This document shows, piece by piece, positions 32,800 to 44,870 of a DNA stretch of 64,000 nucleotides. The notes under the pieces were generated by a model. That model saw only the letters and a list, made by a program, of their open reading frames with translations, was not told the origin of the DNA and did not search any database. Position numbers and translations under genes: made by a program. This stretch comes from Leptasterias polaris (taxonomy: Eukaryota > Echinodermata > Asteroidea > Forcipulatida > Asteriidae), in contig JAZGTN010000009.1 of NCBI GenBank assembly GCA_037783415.1, positions 10,850,001 to 10,914,000 on the forward strand, given 5' to 3'. Within the stretch, counting starts at the first letter, position 1, and each line of letters opens with the position of its first letter.

Positions 32800-34189
32800 C
32801 CTTTACTCATTATTTTTTAGGTATTTTTTTTCGCCTATAAAACACCTTTAAAAAAAAAATATATAAACTTTACCCATTTTTTCCTTATTCCAGTCATATG
32901 ATTTCTCAAGATTTGTCTTGATTCCAGGATTTTCTCAAAATAAATGTTCTTGTAAGAACTGCAGCAGTCACAAAAATGAGAAAGAAATAGTCCATATTGT
33001 GTCCAAAGCTGTAGTTTTTGTTTTTCTGGTGAAGCACAGAGTCTGTAAACTCACTGAATTGTAGTATCTGGGAGGTTCTGGAGTCTATACATGTAGCATA
33101 AAGGAAAGCTCTTATCTGCAAGGTGTTTGTTTAGGAGTTTTCACACATCCCAATTCTCTTAACGATAGCTTTAATGAGTTCTTTTTCATTATTATTTTTT
33201 TAAATACTAATAATCGAAATGTAACTTTAACCTCAGATTCACAGCGTGTTAATTTTCCTAAGGTGTCGTCCCATCCTTAATTTACATAAATATGAATAAA
33301 TTAAACACTCCTTAATTACTATTGGTGGATTAAGTCGGAAGTCTTCGGCCGTTCACATCCCAGAGGGTGGATGAATCATATGCAATTTCGGAATGTTTAT
33401 GACAAGTTTAGGCTTGGCATTCAGATGTCATAACAGCAACAGTTTTATTATGTCACTCCGGAAATAAATCGGCAATCATCCGCAAGACCAGATGGAAATT
33501 TTTCCCTCCAAATTGACATGTGACATGAGTTGATAATAAACTGTGTGCATTTTTTTTCTTTTCTTTTCTTTCTTCTTCCACTCTTCGCTACACGTTTTTG
33601 TGCGGTTGTACACCACACTTTTTTAATACCGACTATGTTTACTTGGGGAGGTCGGCGTGATTTATCATCGTCGTGCGTACGTTGCGTATGACGTACGGCC
33701 ACCGAGATCCTACCCCTGGGTTGTTTTAACTCCCAAGTCCCTCTGATTAATTAATCTTTGGGTGTCACTGAATTTCAAACTCAAGGAAGTCACGTTGTGC
33801 ATTTATACAAATTGATGACTAGTTGGATAATACATATACCTTTGGCTTCTCTCGGTCCAGTAAATCAGTTTTGTAAAAAATTATGTGGTTTTTTTTCCCA
33901 GTAAGTTATCTCACTGAGAGGTTGTGTTGGACGTGGCTGACTAATTTCGACTTGGAATTTAGAATTATTTGCACTGGAAATCTGGAAATCGCCTTTTTGC
34001 ATTTGTTGATATCTTCCAATTAAAAAAAGACTGTGCAAGTCTCGCGTTCACATCCCAGAGGGAAATTTACTCATTTTAACTTTTCATTTAATTTCATTTA
34101 TTAATTCTGGTTGTGAAGCCAAAGATTCTCAGAAAAGTGAACTTAATCACTGTACTAGCCAAGAACCCCATTGAGAGAAGACATGGAAG
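32800..34189. other. Non-coding interval with AT-rich patch
   Basis: Positions 33260-33440 are AT-rich and contain homeodomain-like TTAATTAC, octamer-like ATGCAA and a CCAAT-like ATTGG. No transposon signature was seen in it. CACATCCCAGAGGG occurs at 33355 and again at about 34050, and GACTGTGCAAGTCTCGCG at about 34031 is a solo end of the element at 44871-45548. Confidence 0.4.
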
Positions 34190-34629
34190 GAAGTTTCAGC
34201 TAATATGCCAAACAAATAATGACCCCTGAAAACTTACTGGGCGAGAAAGCTGTTTTGAGAACCGATTCCCTTCGAAGTATTATGATGCGGATAATTGTTC
34301 ATCCCAAAACATTTTATTCTAAAACTGTCACGGTATTTTCATAAGAACCTTGAATTCATCAACGTTTAGCGAGGATACCAACTGCATCTCTGGCTGCAGC
34401 ATTAGCAAACGGACACCAACCCTCAGAAATCTGAGAAACGATTCATGCATGAATCGATTCTCTGATTCAAACGTTTTTGGTTGAAAATTATCCAAATCAT
34501 CCTACTTCGAAGAGAATCCTTTCTCAAATTAGTTTACACTATCAACAGCTGCAGAGCTTCTCACCAATTAAATTTGTGAATGTAATGGTCATTAATTTTT
34601 TGAGTAGTTACCAATCTATGACCCTACCT
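34190..34629. mobile_element. TTAA element, CGATTCATGCATGAATCG centre
   Basis: The centre is a perfect 18-bp palindrome at 34439-34456, extended with mismatches to about 40 bp. Flanks include AACGGACACCAACCCTCAG and AACAGCTGCAGAGCTTCTCA. It ends with CTATGACCCTACCT at the TTAA 34630-34633 that it shares with the next element. The left end is not clear. Confidence 0.65.
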
Positions 34630-34633
34630 TTAA

Positions 34634-35001
34634 AGGCACTGAACACGTTTTGTAATTGTCAAAGACCAGTATTCTCACTTGGTGTATCCCAACATATGCA
34701 TAAAATAACAAGCCTGTGAAAATTTGGGCTCAATTGGTTATTGAAGTTGCAAGAAAATGATGAAAGAAAAAACACCCTTGTTGTACAAATTAGTGTGCTT
34801 TCAGATAGGAATAAAAGGCTTCTGGCCAGAAGTCTTTTATTATTTTAGTGAGAAATTACCTCTTTCTCAAAAACTACGTTACTTCAGAGGGAGTCGTTTC
34901 TCACAATGTTTTATACTATCAACAGCTCTCCGTTGCTCGTTACCAAGTAAGTTTTTATGCTAATATATATTTTGAGTAATTACCAAACGTGTACAGTGCC
35001 T
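34634..35001. mobile_element. TTAA element, subfamily CTTCTGGCCAGAAG (inverted copy)
   Basis: It lies between TTAA 34630-34633 and TTAA 35002-35005. It is the reverse complement of the 13625-14003 element, with the same central palindrome near 34809-34840. The palindrome's single mismatched pair sits on the other side. This is the second case in the window of two TTAA elements sharing one target site. Confidence 0.8.
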
Positions 35002-35179
35002 TTAAACTTGCCGAATTGTAACACCTGGCAGGTTCTAGGTCTAGAATAAGGGAATATGTTTTCTCAACAAGTAGACACTGTATTCAGCTGAAACTTTCAC
35101 ACGTGACTTTGATTGTATCTTTCTTTATAACTTTGCCTGTAAGTCAGCATTGATAAAAACTAATCGATGACCCTAAAAG

Positions 35180-35231
35180 CACCTCTGTGAAAGTTGCACC
35201 TCTGTGAAAGTTGCACCTCTGTGAAAGTTGG
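35180..35231. repeat. 17-bp repeat, three copies
   Basis: GCACCTCTGTGAAAGTT is repeated three times in a row, the last followed by GGACCCTG. It is a recent local duplication of a TTAA-element-like word (GTGAAAGTTT). Confidence 0.85.
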
Positions 35232-35559
35232 ACCCTGTACTTTTTTTTTTCCCCCAGACAGTTGGGTTTAACGACAGTGGAAGCTCTATGGTTTAACTGA
35301 CAACACTGACACCCTGGGAATTGATTGTCCCTGTCAAGCAACACAAACCGCTTAATGAATTAATGAGTTTTGAAAGTGCAAGCGTGCGCGTATTACCCAT
35401 GTTTAGGTTATTGGTTATGATAGTACATTAGCCGTGACGATCCGCTCTACCTTCTGAGTGGGCGTGATGATTGTGATGGAAAACTTCCAAGACTTTTTTT
35501 TCTTCCTTTCTCCTTCTCTCTTACGGAGGGAAGCGATGGACTGACTGTTTAAAAACCAG

Positions 35560-36520
35560 CAAAAATAATCACAATCATCGGGACATATAAATACAGGCGG
35601 ATTAAAGATTGGAAATTTGTTTTTGTTCCCGGAGTAAACTTTAACAAATCACTGTGATTGGCTTGAGATGTCCTGGGATGAAGCGTGGAAAGGGAGGGGG
35701 GTGGATGGAGATAGATTAATAGGTATGGATTAGATAGAAAAACTAACTGTCGCTCTAAACATTGCTATCGTGGGGAAGTAATCAGTCTTGTGGTAGAGGG
35801 GGGGGGGGGGGGGGAGGTAGGGAGCTAGTTTTTCTTCTTGGTGTGGTTTGGGAGTCCCACATCAAGATTAAATTGTAAATCACTGGTTGCCAGTCGCCTG
35901 TGTCGGCATGTCGTGCTACCTTGTTTGAAAAATACACAAGCGTTTGAATAGGCAGAAGATGATGGTTTGAGCAGACTGAGGGGGTCGCTTGGGGTCAGGG
36001 GAAAGCTGCTCACGTCATCAGAGCCTGAGCCAGCCAGGCATACTGCTTCGACCCTGGCCGAGAGCTCGCAGAGATATTGGCAACAGTCATTCAATAAAGC
36101 AGAGGCCAAGGGTTTCAGTTAGGCCTGCTGTGCGCTACTCGGTGGGTTTGTTTTACTTGTAAGGAAAGTCGGGAGAGAGATTGGTCGCATGCAGAGGGGA
36201 GCGTAAAAGAACTCCGGAGTTACAACAGCAAGAATACATGTACTTGACGGGGATGGTAGGAAATAAGTAGACACCAGTGGTAAGTCAGGAGTTGTTGTGT
36301 ACAGTATTGGGGGCTATGGTACAGGGTCGTAGGTCATGTTTATGAAGTGAAGTCGAAGAAAGAAGAAGTTTGTCTGAGGCACATTGGTGAGTGTTGATGG
36401 TGGTTGTTGTTGATAGCTGAAGGGGGAAGGTTCAGTGGTGTGTGCTGTACTTTGGTGGAGTCAGCGGGCGCGTATATAGGACATTCTCTTTCTTCTTCGG
36501 TGTTGTGTAAATTGTTTGGG
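35560..36520 (+). promoter_or_regulatory. Unique region with two TATA-like boxes
   Basis: Much of this stretch lacks the repeat families seen elsewhere. ACATATAAATACAGG lies at about 35583. GGGCGCGTATATAGG lies at 36466-36480, followed about 20-30 bp later by pyrimidine-rich TTCTCTTTCTTCTTCGG. The second arrangement resembles a TATA core promoter. A poly-G run (35799-35815) interrupts the region. No matching donor site or transcript is visible, so a promoter for the gene at 48847 is only a possibility. Confidence 0.2.
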
Positions 36521-38084
36521 GATTTTGGCTTTCAGCCCATGGGATAATTCAAACAAACAAAAGAATTGCTGAAGAAAAAAATAACTGCAATTTTTTTCGT
36601 ATTTGACATGCTCATCACCAGCCCATGATTTCAATTTTGTTATTTATTTTTTAATCTTTCATTTTTGGCATGGGCAAATTTATAACCTTCTTCCTCAATT
36701 TGTTTTGTTTTTATGTATAAAAAAAACATCATTTAAGAATCCCTTTAACACCCCCAGCTTAAGTACAATTTGTTTTTGAACAAAGAAAAATTGATTTGGA
36801 GATGAACAAAGAAAACTTACTATGAGCAGGATTTGAACCAGCTATATAGGCTACATGTACTTGATAGTTATTCAGTGTAAAACCTTCAATATATTTTAGT
36901 CAAGATAACAAATGAATTCTTCACACGAGTTTAGATCTTGGATGTCTTTTTTTGTTTTGTTTTGTTAGATTTTGTGCAAGGGAAGACCCTGCTAAAATGA
37001 ACTTTTGTTGGAATTTTTTCCTCGCGCCGTTCTGTAAGTTTCAGTTTTTGTATTATCATCTCTTTTAACCATCATAAAATTGTTTTTTTTAAACGAGGTA
37101 TTTTTGTAAGCTTTGAGGTTGTCAATTTGCTTCAAAATATAAACAACTCACATTGATGGTAATTATCAAATGAACATTGTTAAGTTTCAATTATAAAGCT
37201 CACTGATAATAAAGGTTCTACCAGGACTAATCATCCAGAGAAATGTAGCTGCCAGAAAGACTGTGAATAAGTCAAGTACTTTTAAAGCCTTTCATGAAGA
37301 TCCCCAAAATTGCCATTGCTTAATTTGTCAACGTTTTCACGAACTTACGAATGTGTCAAAAAACCACAAAACATTTGGTTAAATCGTTTTTTGTACAAAT
37401 TCTTGACATACTCATTGCTGTTAACATTTTCAGAAAGTTTCAGGGCGTAATAGTTTTGTTATTACACTAATTAGCATGACTGACAAATCACTAGCCCTGG
37501 CACAGTGCCAAACACACATGCACGTACATGAAACCTCGTAAACAGTGGTTTGAAAAAAATAGTTCAACTTTAAACAAGTTTTTCTCAAAACACAGAATTT
37601 TGGCCGTGGCGCAGATTTTGATTGCCGATATTGAAATACCCCAACACAAAATCCCACAGATAGGCCCTTGTACATGTACATTGTTTGCACTAAAACAAAA
37701 GCACCTTATTCATGGGTAATATTTGCTGAAGTTCTCACAGCTTGGTTGCAAAGTGTGATTATTGGAAACTTGAGGATTGGAAGAAAACCAAAGATACGTG
37801 ATCTCTAAGCATTTCTCATAGATAACCAACGGGTTTCTTTTCCCGCTGTTGAGTCTCTTCCCTGTTGGAGCTGGCACTTTGTCCAGTAGCTGTACCAAGC
37901 ATAGTGTACATGTGTTGATATGGTCTATTGCATGGATGAATGTGTTGTCAAGTGCTTATACTAAGTACTTGATGAGTGCTAGTGATGGTTGATTGTTGTT
38001 TTAGACCATCTGCTGTGCTTTTCTTCAGCATTGAGGTTCAAGCTGCCTTTGTTTATGAGCAGCGGATCTGTGATTTTTGTTAAT
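36521..38084. other. Non-coding interval, nothing recognised
   Basis: AT-rich sequence with T-runs. A decayed tRNA-like box B (AGGATTTGAACCAGC, minus strand) lies at about 36830. No exon is supported. Confidence 0.4.
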
Positions 38085-38290
38085 GCAAGTGCGCCCCAAA
38101 CAAGGCTAAAAGCCACTCTTAGTAAAGGGGCTACAAGAAGAAGACATTTGGGTTGAAAATAACTCGGGGAGCTGAAGGTAGGGATTGATATTCCTCTTGA
38201 AACTAGTCTAGATTGTAGGATGGAGGGAAACATGCACCAGGCAAGGAGTTCCAAAGAGATGCAGTACGGGGAATAAAGTTGTTGGAAGGT
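38085..38290 (-). pseudogene. LINE reverse-transcriptase C-terminal fragment, antisense
   Basis: The complement of the 63047-63300 copy: GGAACTCCTTGCCTGGTGC, CCTACAATCTAGACT, GAGGAATATCAATCCCTACC, CTTGTAGCCCC and TAAGAGTGGCTTTTAGCC. It encodes the W-N-S-L-P region and the following F-K region with disruptions. Confidence 0.7.
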
Positions 38291-39423
38291 GTACTGTAGA
38301 CTTGGTCACTTTGTCGTGAACTGTACATGTATGTACTGCAACAGACAGTACACCACTATTTAACTAGAAGATTCATTCACATTACTTATGAGTTGTCACA
38401 GGTACTCAAAAATTACGAAGATTGGAAAAACTGCTAATGTGATTGTAGACATGTGGTACATTTTATTGTGTCCTGTCATATGGTATTAAGATAGGCATTA
38501 AATATTTTTGCCTGAGGTTCTGTGGTTTTCGAGAAATGTGTAGACATAATTAGTTTTTGATCAAGCATAAGCAACCTCCTTCTCAAAACTTTGAAAACAT
38601 ATACCGGGTTTTTCACTTTTGTTAGTTGTTCTCAGTTGTGCAGTGTTTGTAATATGGTTACATTTCTAGTAATACGAGTTTTAGTACTTCATACCTGCAA
38701 GGCAGTTTTACATTTTGTTTTATGAGGACAATTTCTACTGGACAGTTTTCAAGGGGCACCAAGGCAATGACCAGGGGCATTGCCTTCACTGCCTCTGTGG
38801 AGAACATTGGCGGGAATTTTTATTTATTGAGAGCCAAAAGAAAAACTTATCACAATTCCAAATTAAGCCATATGGCAATCCATCAACTGGTGCCCCAACT
38901 AATCAACTGGTGCCCCTCCTAGTGGTCATTGTACTATAGCATAGGGGTACATCCCCCTTGTACCTGCCACCAATGTGAAATGAAACAGTAGATCAAAACC
39001 TGATATGCCCGATGGCATTTATATTACATACTCTCAGATTGTATACAAACTGCAGTAGGTTGTTTGAGAACAAGAGCTATGGTGGTCCAAGAAAGTAAAG
39101 TTTCTATGAGTTGTACCTTTAGGGCCTAAAGTCTCCATACAAGAAACCCCCACAGTGAGATGCTCTAGTCTTGGTTGGACAACTGGATGACCAGAAGGGA
39201 TAACTTTGACTGGTCATCTTGTAAAAGCAGAACCAGAAATATTTTACTGGGGTCATATTCAGTTAATCCAAACCCCCAGTGTCTTTGACTGGAGACCCTC
39301 ATATGCTTCAAAATACTCCACTCTCTGGTAACTCAGCACACAAATGTTTGGACTTACAAACAATGTACATGTATATGGGATTTTTTAGGCATTGCATGGT
39401 GAGGTATCAATGAATATTAATTT
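38291..39423. other. Non-coding interval
   Basis: It holds a decayed TTAA-family-like region (38390-38650; GTATTAAGATAGGCATTAAA, TTCTCAAAACTTTGAAAAC) without ends. Nothing else was recognised. Confidence 0.4.
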
Positions 39424-39595
39424 TGGTTTGCGGTAACACCATGTGTATATCTACTTGCTAGGTACATGTAGATTTTGTTCTTTGAGAACTTGTCTTGCTA
39501 TTTAGTCTAGTTTCTACTGCCGCGGAGTAGATTATTCAGAATTTGGGAGACTTCTCAGTTCTGAAAAGAACTGTCTGCTCATTAACTACTACCTG
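39424..39595 (-). mobile_element. Family-1 hammerhead retroelement-like unit, 5' truncated
   Basis: TTTGGTTTGCGGTAACACC, CTACTTGCTAGGTACATG, CTACTGCCGCGGAGTAG and CTCAGTTCTGAAAAGAACTG match the 8808-9140 arms. The preceding GCATGGTGAGGTATCAATG also precedes the copy at 8808. It stops before the ribozyme-like part. Confidence 0.7.
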
Positions 39596-39942
39596 TACAT
39601 GTAGATATAGTTTGTTCAGATGTTCCAGTAATAAGCAATTGTTGTTTGGTGCAATACTCCAAAATCCCACTAAAGATGGGCCACTACTTCATGAATAGGA
39701 ATTTAGTGATTGTAATTCAAAAGAGTAAAGCTCTTGTAGCTTTAAAATTGTATGCCTTGATGAAAATTGTATAAACATGTAACAAATTGTGGGGTGGGGG
39801 TGGGGAAAGGAAACAAAAGTTTGTACACAAGGTGTCAGTTTCTGGCGTAAGTGATGAGATGTGTGGACTAGCTGCCAAACAATGTATATATATATATAAA
39901 ACATTTGTACAGATATTTCAGTATCTAGCAATTGTTGATAAG

Positions 39943-40535
39943 CACAGACGACCGAGAGGGCTATAGAAAGAATAGTGATGGGAGTAACAAAGAAGGACAG
40001 GATGACAAATGAGGACCTAAGAAAGACATCACGAGTACAGAATATTATTAAGACAATTAAATCCAAAGAAGTGGAGATGGGCAGGTCGCCTAGCTATGAG
40101 GTATGACGACAGGTGGACATGCAAAACAACAATTTGGACTGCAAGAAACCAATCAAGAAAAAGAGAGAGAGACAATACCGAAGATGGAGAGATGAACTAT
40201 GAATAAATTAGGGCATGGCATGGCTACAGACAACTCTCAAGATTAAATCCACAAAATGGAGATGAGCAGGTAGCCGAGCAAGGAGATATGACAACAGGTG
40301 GACATGCAAAACAACCTATTGGGACTCCAAGAAACCGCACCAGAATGGGAGGGCGACAAAACAGAAGATGGAGAGATGAACTGAGAATAAATTAGGACAT
40401 GGCACATGACAAAACAGAAGATGGAACATATAAGGACATTGCTTGGCAAGAAACAGCTCAGGATAGAGTGAAATGGAGAATTGGTGAAGAGGCTTTCCTC
40501 CTGCAGTGGCTAAAAAAGAAGAAAAAGAAATACGG
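39943..40535 (+). pseudogene. LINE reverse-transcriptase C-terminus, frameshifted and partly duplicated
   Basis: The translated pieces show QTTERAIERIVMGVTKKDRM, NEDLRKTSRVQNIIKTIK, KWRWAGRLAMRYDDRW, GRQNRRWRDEL and AQDRVKWRIGEEAFLLQW. This is the standard order of the end of many endonuclease-type LINE reverse transcriptases (RAMER, KWxWAGH, DRW, GRPxxRWxDEL, DRxxWRxLGEAF). A frameshift lies near 40067-40075 and stops follow. The KWRWAG...RW segment recurs at about 40251-40340, where KWR is followed by a stop, so part was duplicated after the element died. Confidence 0.8.
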
Positions 40536-41544
40536 AATCCTGCTTTTTTATCAATTTCAAAGGATGACTGTCTCTCCACTTAATTTTTGTTTTGAACTGT
40601 TGCTCTTTGGAAATAATTTACAATGTAGCATGCCGTTCCAATCATGTATCCTTATGGGTCATTGCCCTCATTGGTCATAATATTCCAGGGGTGTGCATTT
40701 CCCTTAAGGACACCGGCCAGCAAGACCGTCTACTGACCAACAGCAACCCAGAAGTCACTTTTTTTCCCCCTCAGAGTTGGTTTTTTTATGGTGCGCTTTT
40801 TAATATTGCCTCCCCAGGGCACTCTGTGGTCTTGACTCCTCATTTTTTAGATTGGGGTTTTTTAATTTTGTCTTCTGCTCTTTTGGTCATGGTCGTTGGG
40901 GGACAAGCTATGATGTCAGAATGAGTTAGGGGGCTTTGTAATCTAGACTGGGTTCAACACTGGTAATTGATACACACTGACGGGTTACACAGGTGGGATT
41001 CAGATGGTCTTGTCTTCAACTGGTTCACCGTTTGATTGGGTGATTTGTTCTGAAGGAAAAAAAGGAGAAAAAAGTCCATTACACGTGTCCCGGAAATAAT
41101 CGTTGATGGAATTTTCTGTTGATAAGGGGGATTTATTGAAACTTTAACTTGACGTTTTTAACAACTGTTTGGAATGTTGGCCATGTGTTTGTATTTAGGT
41201 TGTTACCTTTGCCCCTGTTTCAGTGTTTTTTCTTTTCTTTTTTAAATCCATGTGGAGGTAATCCACCCTTTGTGGATTCATAAATGATCTGCTTTTGAGA
41301 TTTTCCTTGCTGAACATCTTTCAGGAAGCTAGAAAATCGTTCTCACTTATCACTGGTCCACTGACCAAACTGCTAGTTAAAATAGTGGTGAAAATTGTAC
41401 TGTGCAGGCACGCAAACTTATCAGCTGATCGTCTGATTTTTTCCCAATTTTTTTCTTCTTTTCTTCTTAGTGCCAGAGAAAACTGAAAAGCACTGTACAA
41501 AGTGTTTCCAAGATGCAGAGTACTCAGTATGTGTAGTTTACTTG

Positions 41545-41945
41545 TGCCATGTCAGGGTCGAGCGCCAGACTCAAGCTCTGGTGTTTCTGATCAGCAGAGT
41601 GTGGGTTCGAGTCCCAGTCCTGACACTTTTGTCCTCAAGCAATACAGTTAACTGCAATTGCCCTGTTCTTTGGATGGGACACGAAGCCAGAGGTCCTGTG
41701 TGTTGTGTAATGCACGTAAAAGAACCCCAGTTACACTTATTGTTCAGAGAAGGGGCTTGTGCCAGTGTTTCTGACAGTGGCTGCTGAATGCACCGCAGCA
41801 CCTTGTAAACCATTAAAAAGTGCTACATGAATCGGTCTCATAATTCAAAAAATTGAAAACCTGTCTTAAAATGTCTGTTTGTTCAAGCGCATTGAGTAAC
41901 TTATTGGTAGACACGTGGGCTATATAAGACATTTATTACTACAAT
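41545..41945 (+). repeat. tRNA-derived SINE, family B
   Basis: GTCAGGGTCGAGCGCCAGAC and GGGTTCGAGTCCCAGTCCTG form the tRNA-like head. CTTTGGATGGGACACGAAGC, GTTGTGTAATGCACG, AAAAGAACCCCAGTTACAC, CTTGTAAACCATTAAAAAG and GGGCTATATAAGACATTTATT form the body and 3' end. Confidence 0.75.
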
Positions 41946-43029
41946 TATTATTTACTTTGTTCTTTTGCAAAAGCAAAGTTGTATGTCTGCAAGTGTGTCA
42001 AGCACATTAGCTTGCTAAGCATCTCAGTATAACATGACTGCAGTTCTGCTGCTGTGGTGTTTTTTTTCATGTGTTTTTTTCCCTCTTTCCCTGCACTTAG
42101 TAGTTGAATTGCTGACCTTATGTCCTTCAAGCTATCAGCAGAAAATCCCCAAATTTGCAACAGTTATTAAAAAGTCTTCATTCACTGCAGCTGGTTTTTA
42201 CCACAGATTACACAAAAGTCGCAGGGAGCCTTGAATTCTTGACCTCCAATGGTCCCTCGGGCTGGGCTGCTGGGCGGAATTGCGGCACTCTCTGTCTCTT
42301 TTAGTTCAAGGAAAGAGTGACCCTGGAGGGCAAACAAAAAATCACAGTGACCCACAGAAAACTATTGAAGGCAATTGATTTTGAAATCTCTGCCATAAAA
42401 CACCAACAGGAATCCATAATGGGGAGATATCAAAACTACCGCAAAACAAGCCCACTTGATTTTAATCGAAGATTGTGGGAAAATGAATTATGTTTTAGGG
42501 GGGGGGGGGGGTTGCTGTTGGCAAAATCGGTGGCTCCCTTGGGTTGATATTAGAAATAAGATTATTCACATCAACTTATACTGAATCTTGCTTCACTGAA
42601 ACTTTGTATCTTAAGGTGGGTGGTATTTCATGTCTTAATTCAAATGATTTGCTTTATGTTGTAGTTGAAATATTGAGTTGCTAAACAAGTAATACTGTTT
42701 CTTACAAAAACTTGTTTTACTAAAAGCTTGTTTTGCCTATCATGCCTGTTAGGCCTAAAGGTGTACGGACAGGTTATATAAGTTTTTGTTGACAAAATTT
42801 GTTTACCTTTCAGTTTGCATGGTTTTTGTTATAGAAAAATTGTGAAGCAATTCTTAGTATATTTTGACTTTGTGTCATAATGAGTAGTTAGCAGCTTTTG
42901 AAAGCATTATTATTAATATTATTATTATGATTATTATTTTTTATTAATTTTTTTTTATTTTTTTTTGGGGGGGGCTCTGCTTTTGAATGAATTAATGTTG
43001 TCAAGTGAGGTTTGTGGAGACACCATGTT
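41946..43029. other. Non-coding interval
   Basis: A poly-G run lies at about 42499-42511 and an ATT/T-rich simple repeat at 42905-42975. No gene was recognised. Confidence 0.45.
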
Positions 43030-43082
43030 CATAATCTCTCTTAATGAGTTGTGGTGCTTCTGAAAAGAACCGATGGTTTGAC

Positions 43083-43126
43083 GACTCAATGTTTCGATCA
43101 GTATGCTCTGATTGTCTTCAGGAGAA
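43083..43126 (-). ncRNA. Hammerhead ribozyme-like motif (decayed)
   Basis: On the minus strand: TTCTC, core CTGAAGA, C, stem II AATCAG / CTGATC (five of six pair), core GAAA, CATT, GAGTC. Stem I has only three good pairs. It lies next to GTGCTTCTGAAAAGAACC, a family-2 3' word. Confidence 0.4.
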
Positions 43127-43260
43127 AGAATCAATGCTGGATTTATTTACTTCTGGTTTGACTGGCGTTGTGCCTCCCTATAAGTACAAAAAAGTTGTTC
43201 TCTCTTTTTTTGTTTCTCTTCTTGTTTTTCTGTCATTAATTCTTTTAAATTGCAGCCAGT

Positions 43261-43617
43261 TTGAATCTTGCTGAGTTGCATTTCTCAGCATTTGTTGACA
43301 TCAAGACAAGTAGTAAAACATTCAGATCAGACTATTCTGGGGTCCTAAAGTTTTATTCCTTGATGAAAAATTTATTCTCTGCAATTTTTTTGTCATCTCC
43401 CAAGCCTGGGGCCGACAAAGCGGTATTTCACCAGCCACAAAAAAAAAACTCTATCGAGCAGCTCAACTTAATAATGCTTATAAATCATCCAGATTCAACC
43501 ATAAAGTCACTCATTATTGCCAGCACCTGTTTCTGGTCTCTCATGGGAAAGGGTTTTAATTTTGGTTTAGAAGGCTCAAGATCAAGTGGAATTCACAAAG
43601 TCTTGTCTTCCTGGTAG
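43261..43617 (+). other. Open frame of 118 codons, probably not a gene
   Basis: The frame is open, but its peptide has no recognised domain, no clear codon bias and no splice context beyond a TTTAAATTGCAG just upstream (43245-43256). It merges into the GGCTCAAGATCAAG repeat at its 3' end (43571). It is listed because it is one of the longer frames outside obvious repeats. Confidence 0.12.
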
Positions 43618-43985
43618 AAACTTCATGACTGAAGTGAGTTGGCTGGGGGGTGGGTTTTGTGGGGAAGTCAAATTCATGGGAACTGGTTTGTAAAGTGGTT
43701 TAAATTTTAGTTTAGAGGCTTAAGATTTTTGGTTTGGAAGGCTCAAGATCAAGTTGATCTCACAATGTCCCCTCCTTCCTCATGGAAACTTTGACAGCAG
43801 GCTCGGGAGTGGTTTTGGGGGGGAAGTCAAACTCATGGCAACTGATTTGTAAAGTGTAATTTTAGTTGAGAGGCTCAAGATTTTCGGTTTGGAAGGCTCA
43901 AGATCAAGTTGATCTCACAATGTCCCCTCCTTCCTCATGGAAACTTTGACAGCAGGCTCGGGAGTGGTTTTGTGGGAAGCCAGAT
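43560..43985. repeat. About 155-bp repeat, two full copies and a partial one
   Basis: GGTTTGGAAGGCTCAAGATC starts copies at 43731 and 43886. Both continue through TCCTCATGGAAACTTTGACA and GGCTCGGGAGTGGTTTTG. A diverged partial copy precedes them at 43562 (GGTTTAGAAGGCTCAAG). Confidence 0.85.
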
Positions 43986-44219
43986 TCCTGGAACTAAATA
44001 ATGTAAATGGGGATATGTTACTGGACCACAACAAAGTGATTAAAAAAGTGGTTTCAGATGGAGGCATATTGCCACAGGTTTATCTTTTGTTACTTGTTTG
44101 TTGGATCAGTGTTTCCGTTCTGGGTCCTCAATCAAAAAGTTTAACAAGTAACTTTTGTCTGGAGGACCAGTCAACATTCTCTCCAACTGGTCTTTCTGAC
44201 TTGACTAGTTCAGTCGGCT

Positions 44220-44565
44220 GGCTAGTTAAGTGTTGAAAATCATCCCTTTTAATTATGGAATATAGACTAGTGATAAAGCTTTGGGACTAGTTAAATGACA
44301 AGCTAACTGGTCTTGCTGACTAGTTCAGTTGGCTGGCTAGTTCAGATCATCCCTTATAACTATGGAATATGGAATAGTGATAAAGTTTTGGGACTAGTTA
44401 AATGACAAGCTAACTGGTCTTGCTGACTAGTTCAGTTGGCTGGCTAGTTCAGATCATCCCTTATAACTATGGAATATGGAATAGTGATAAAGTTTTGGGA
44501 CTAGTTAAATGACAAGCTAACTGGTCTTGCTGACTAGTTCAGTTGGCTGGCTAGTTCTTATATTA
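44220..44565. repeat. 107-bp tandem repeat, about three copies
   Basis: GGGACTAGTTAAATGACAAG occurs at 44283, 44390 and 44497, an exact 107-bp period. The unit (TGGTCTTGCTGACTAGTTCA, GGCTGGCTAGTTC) belongs to a dispersed sequence also found as single copies near 7290-7370, 23240-23330 and 47330-47510. An interspersed element has therefore been tandemly amplified here. Confidence 0.85.
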
Positions 44566-44870
44566 TAACTCAAAGTTCATACTCGATACTCAACTGAAAA
44601 ATAATCTGGACTGAAAGTCATGTACTTGGACTCTGATTTCCAGTACCAGTGGTCAAAATACCACTTTCCTTTCCGCTTGCCTGCCTGCATTAATGCAAAG
44701 AATAGAAAAATAAAATTCTGGAAAAAGTCAATTAAAATTGTGTATGGTGTAGGATCTATTTATATTAAAGATAGTTATCATAACAAGTACAAATTATCGT
44801 CTAGAAAAAAGTCAGAAACAATAAATGTTTTCAAACATTCATTTTGCAGTTTTCCCCTCATTTTCCCATA

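Noticed and set aside
36466..36510. Confident TATA promoter for the Cdon-like gene
   Set aside because: The motif arrangement is attractive, but no matching first-exon donor or transcript is visible; kept only as a low-confidence regulatory candidate.
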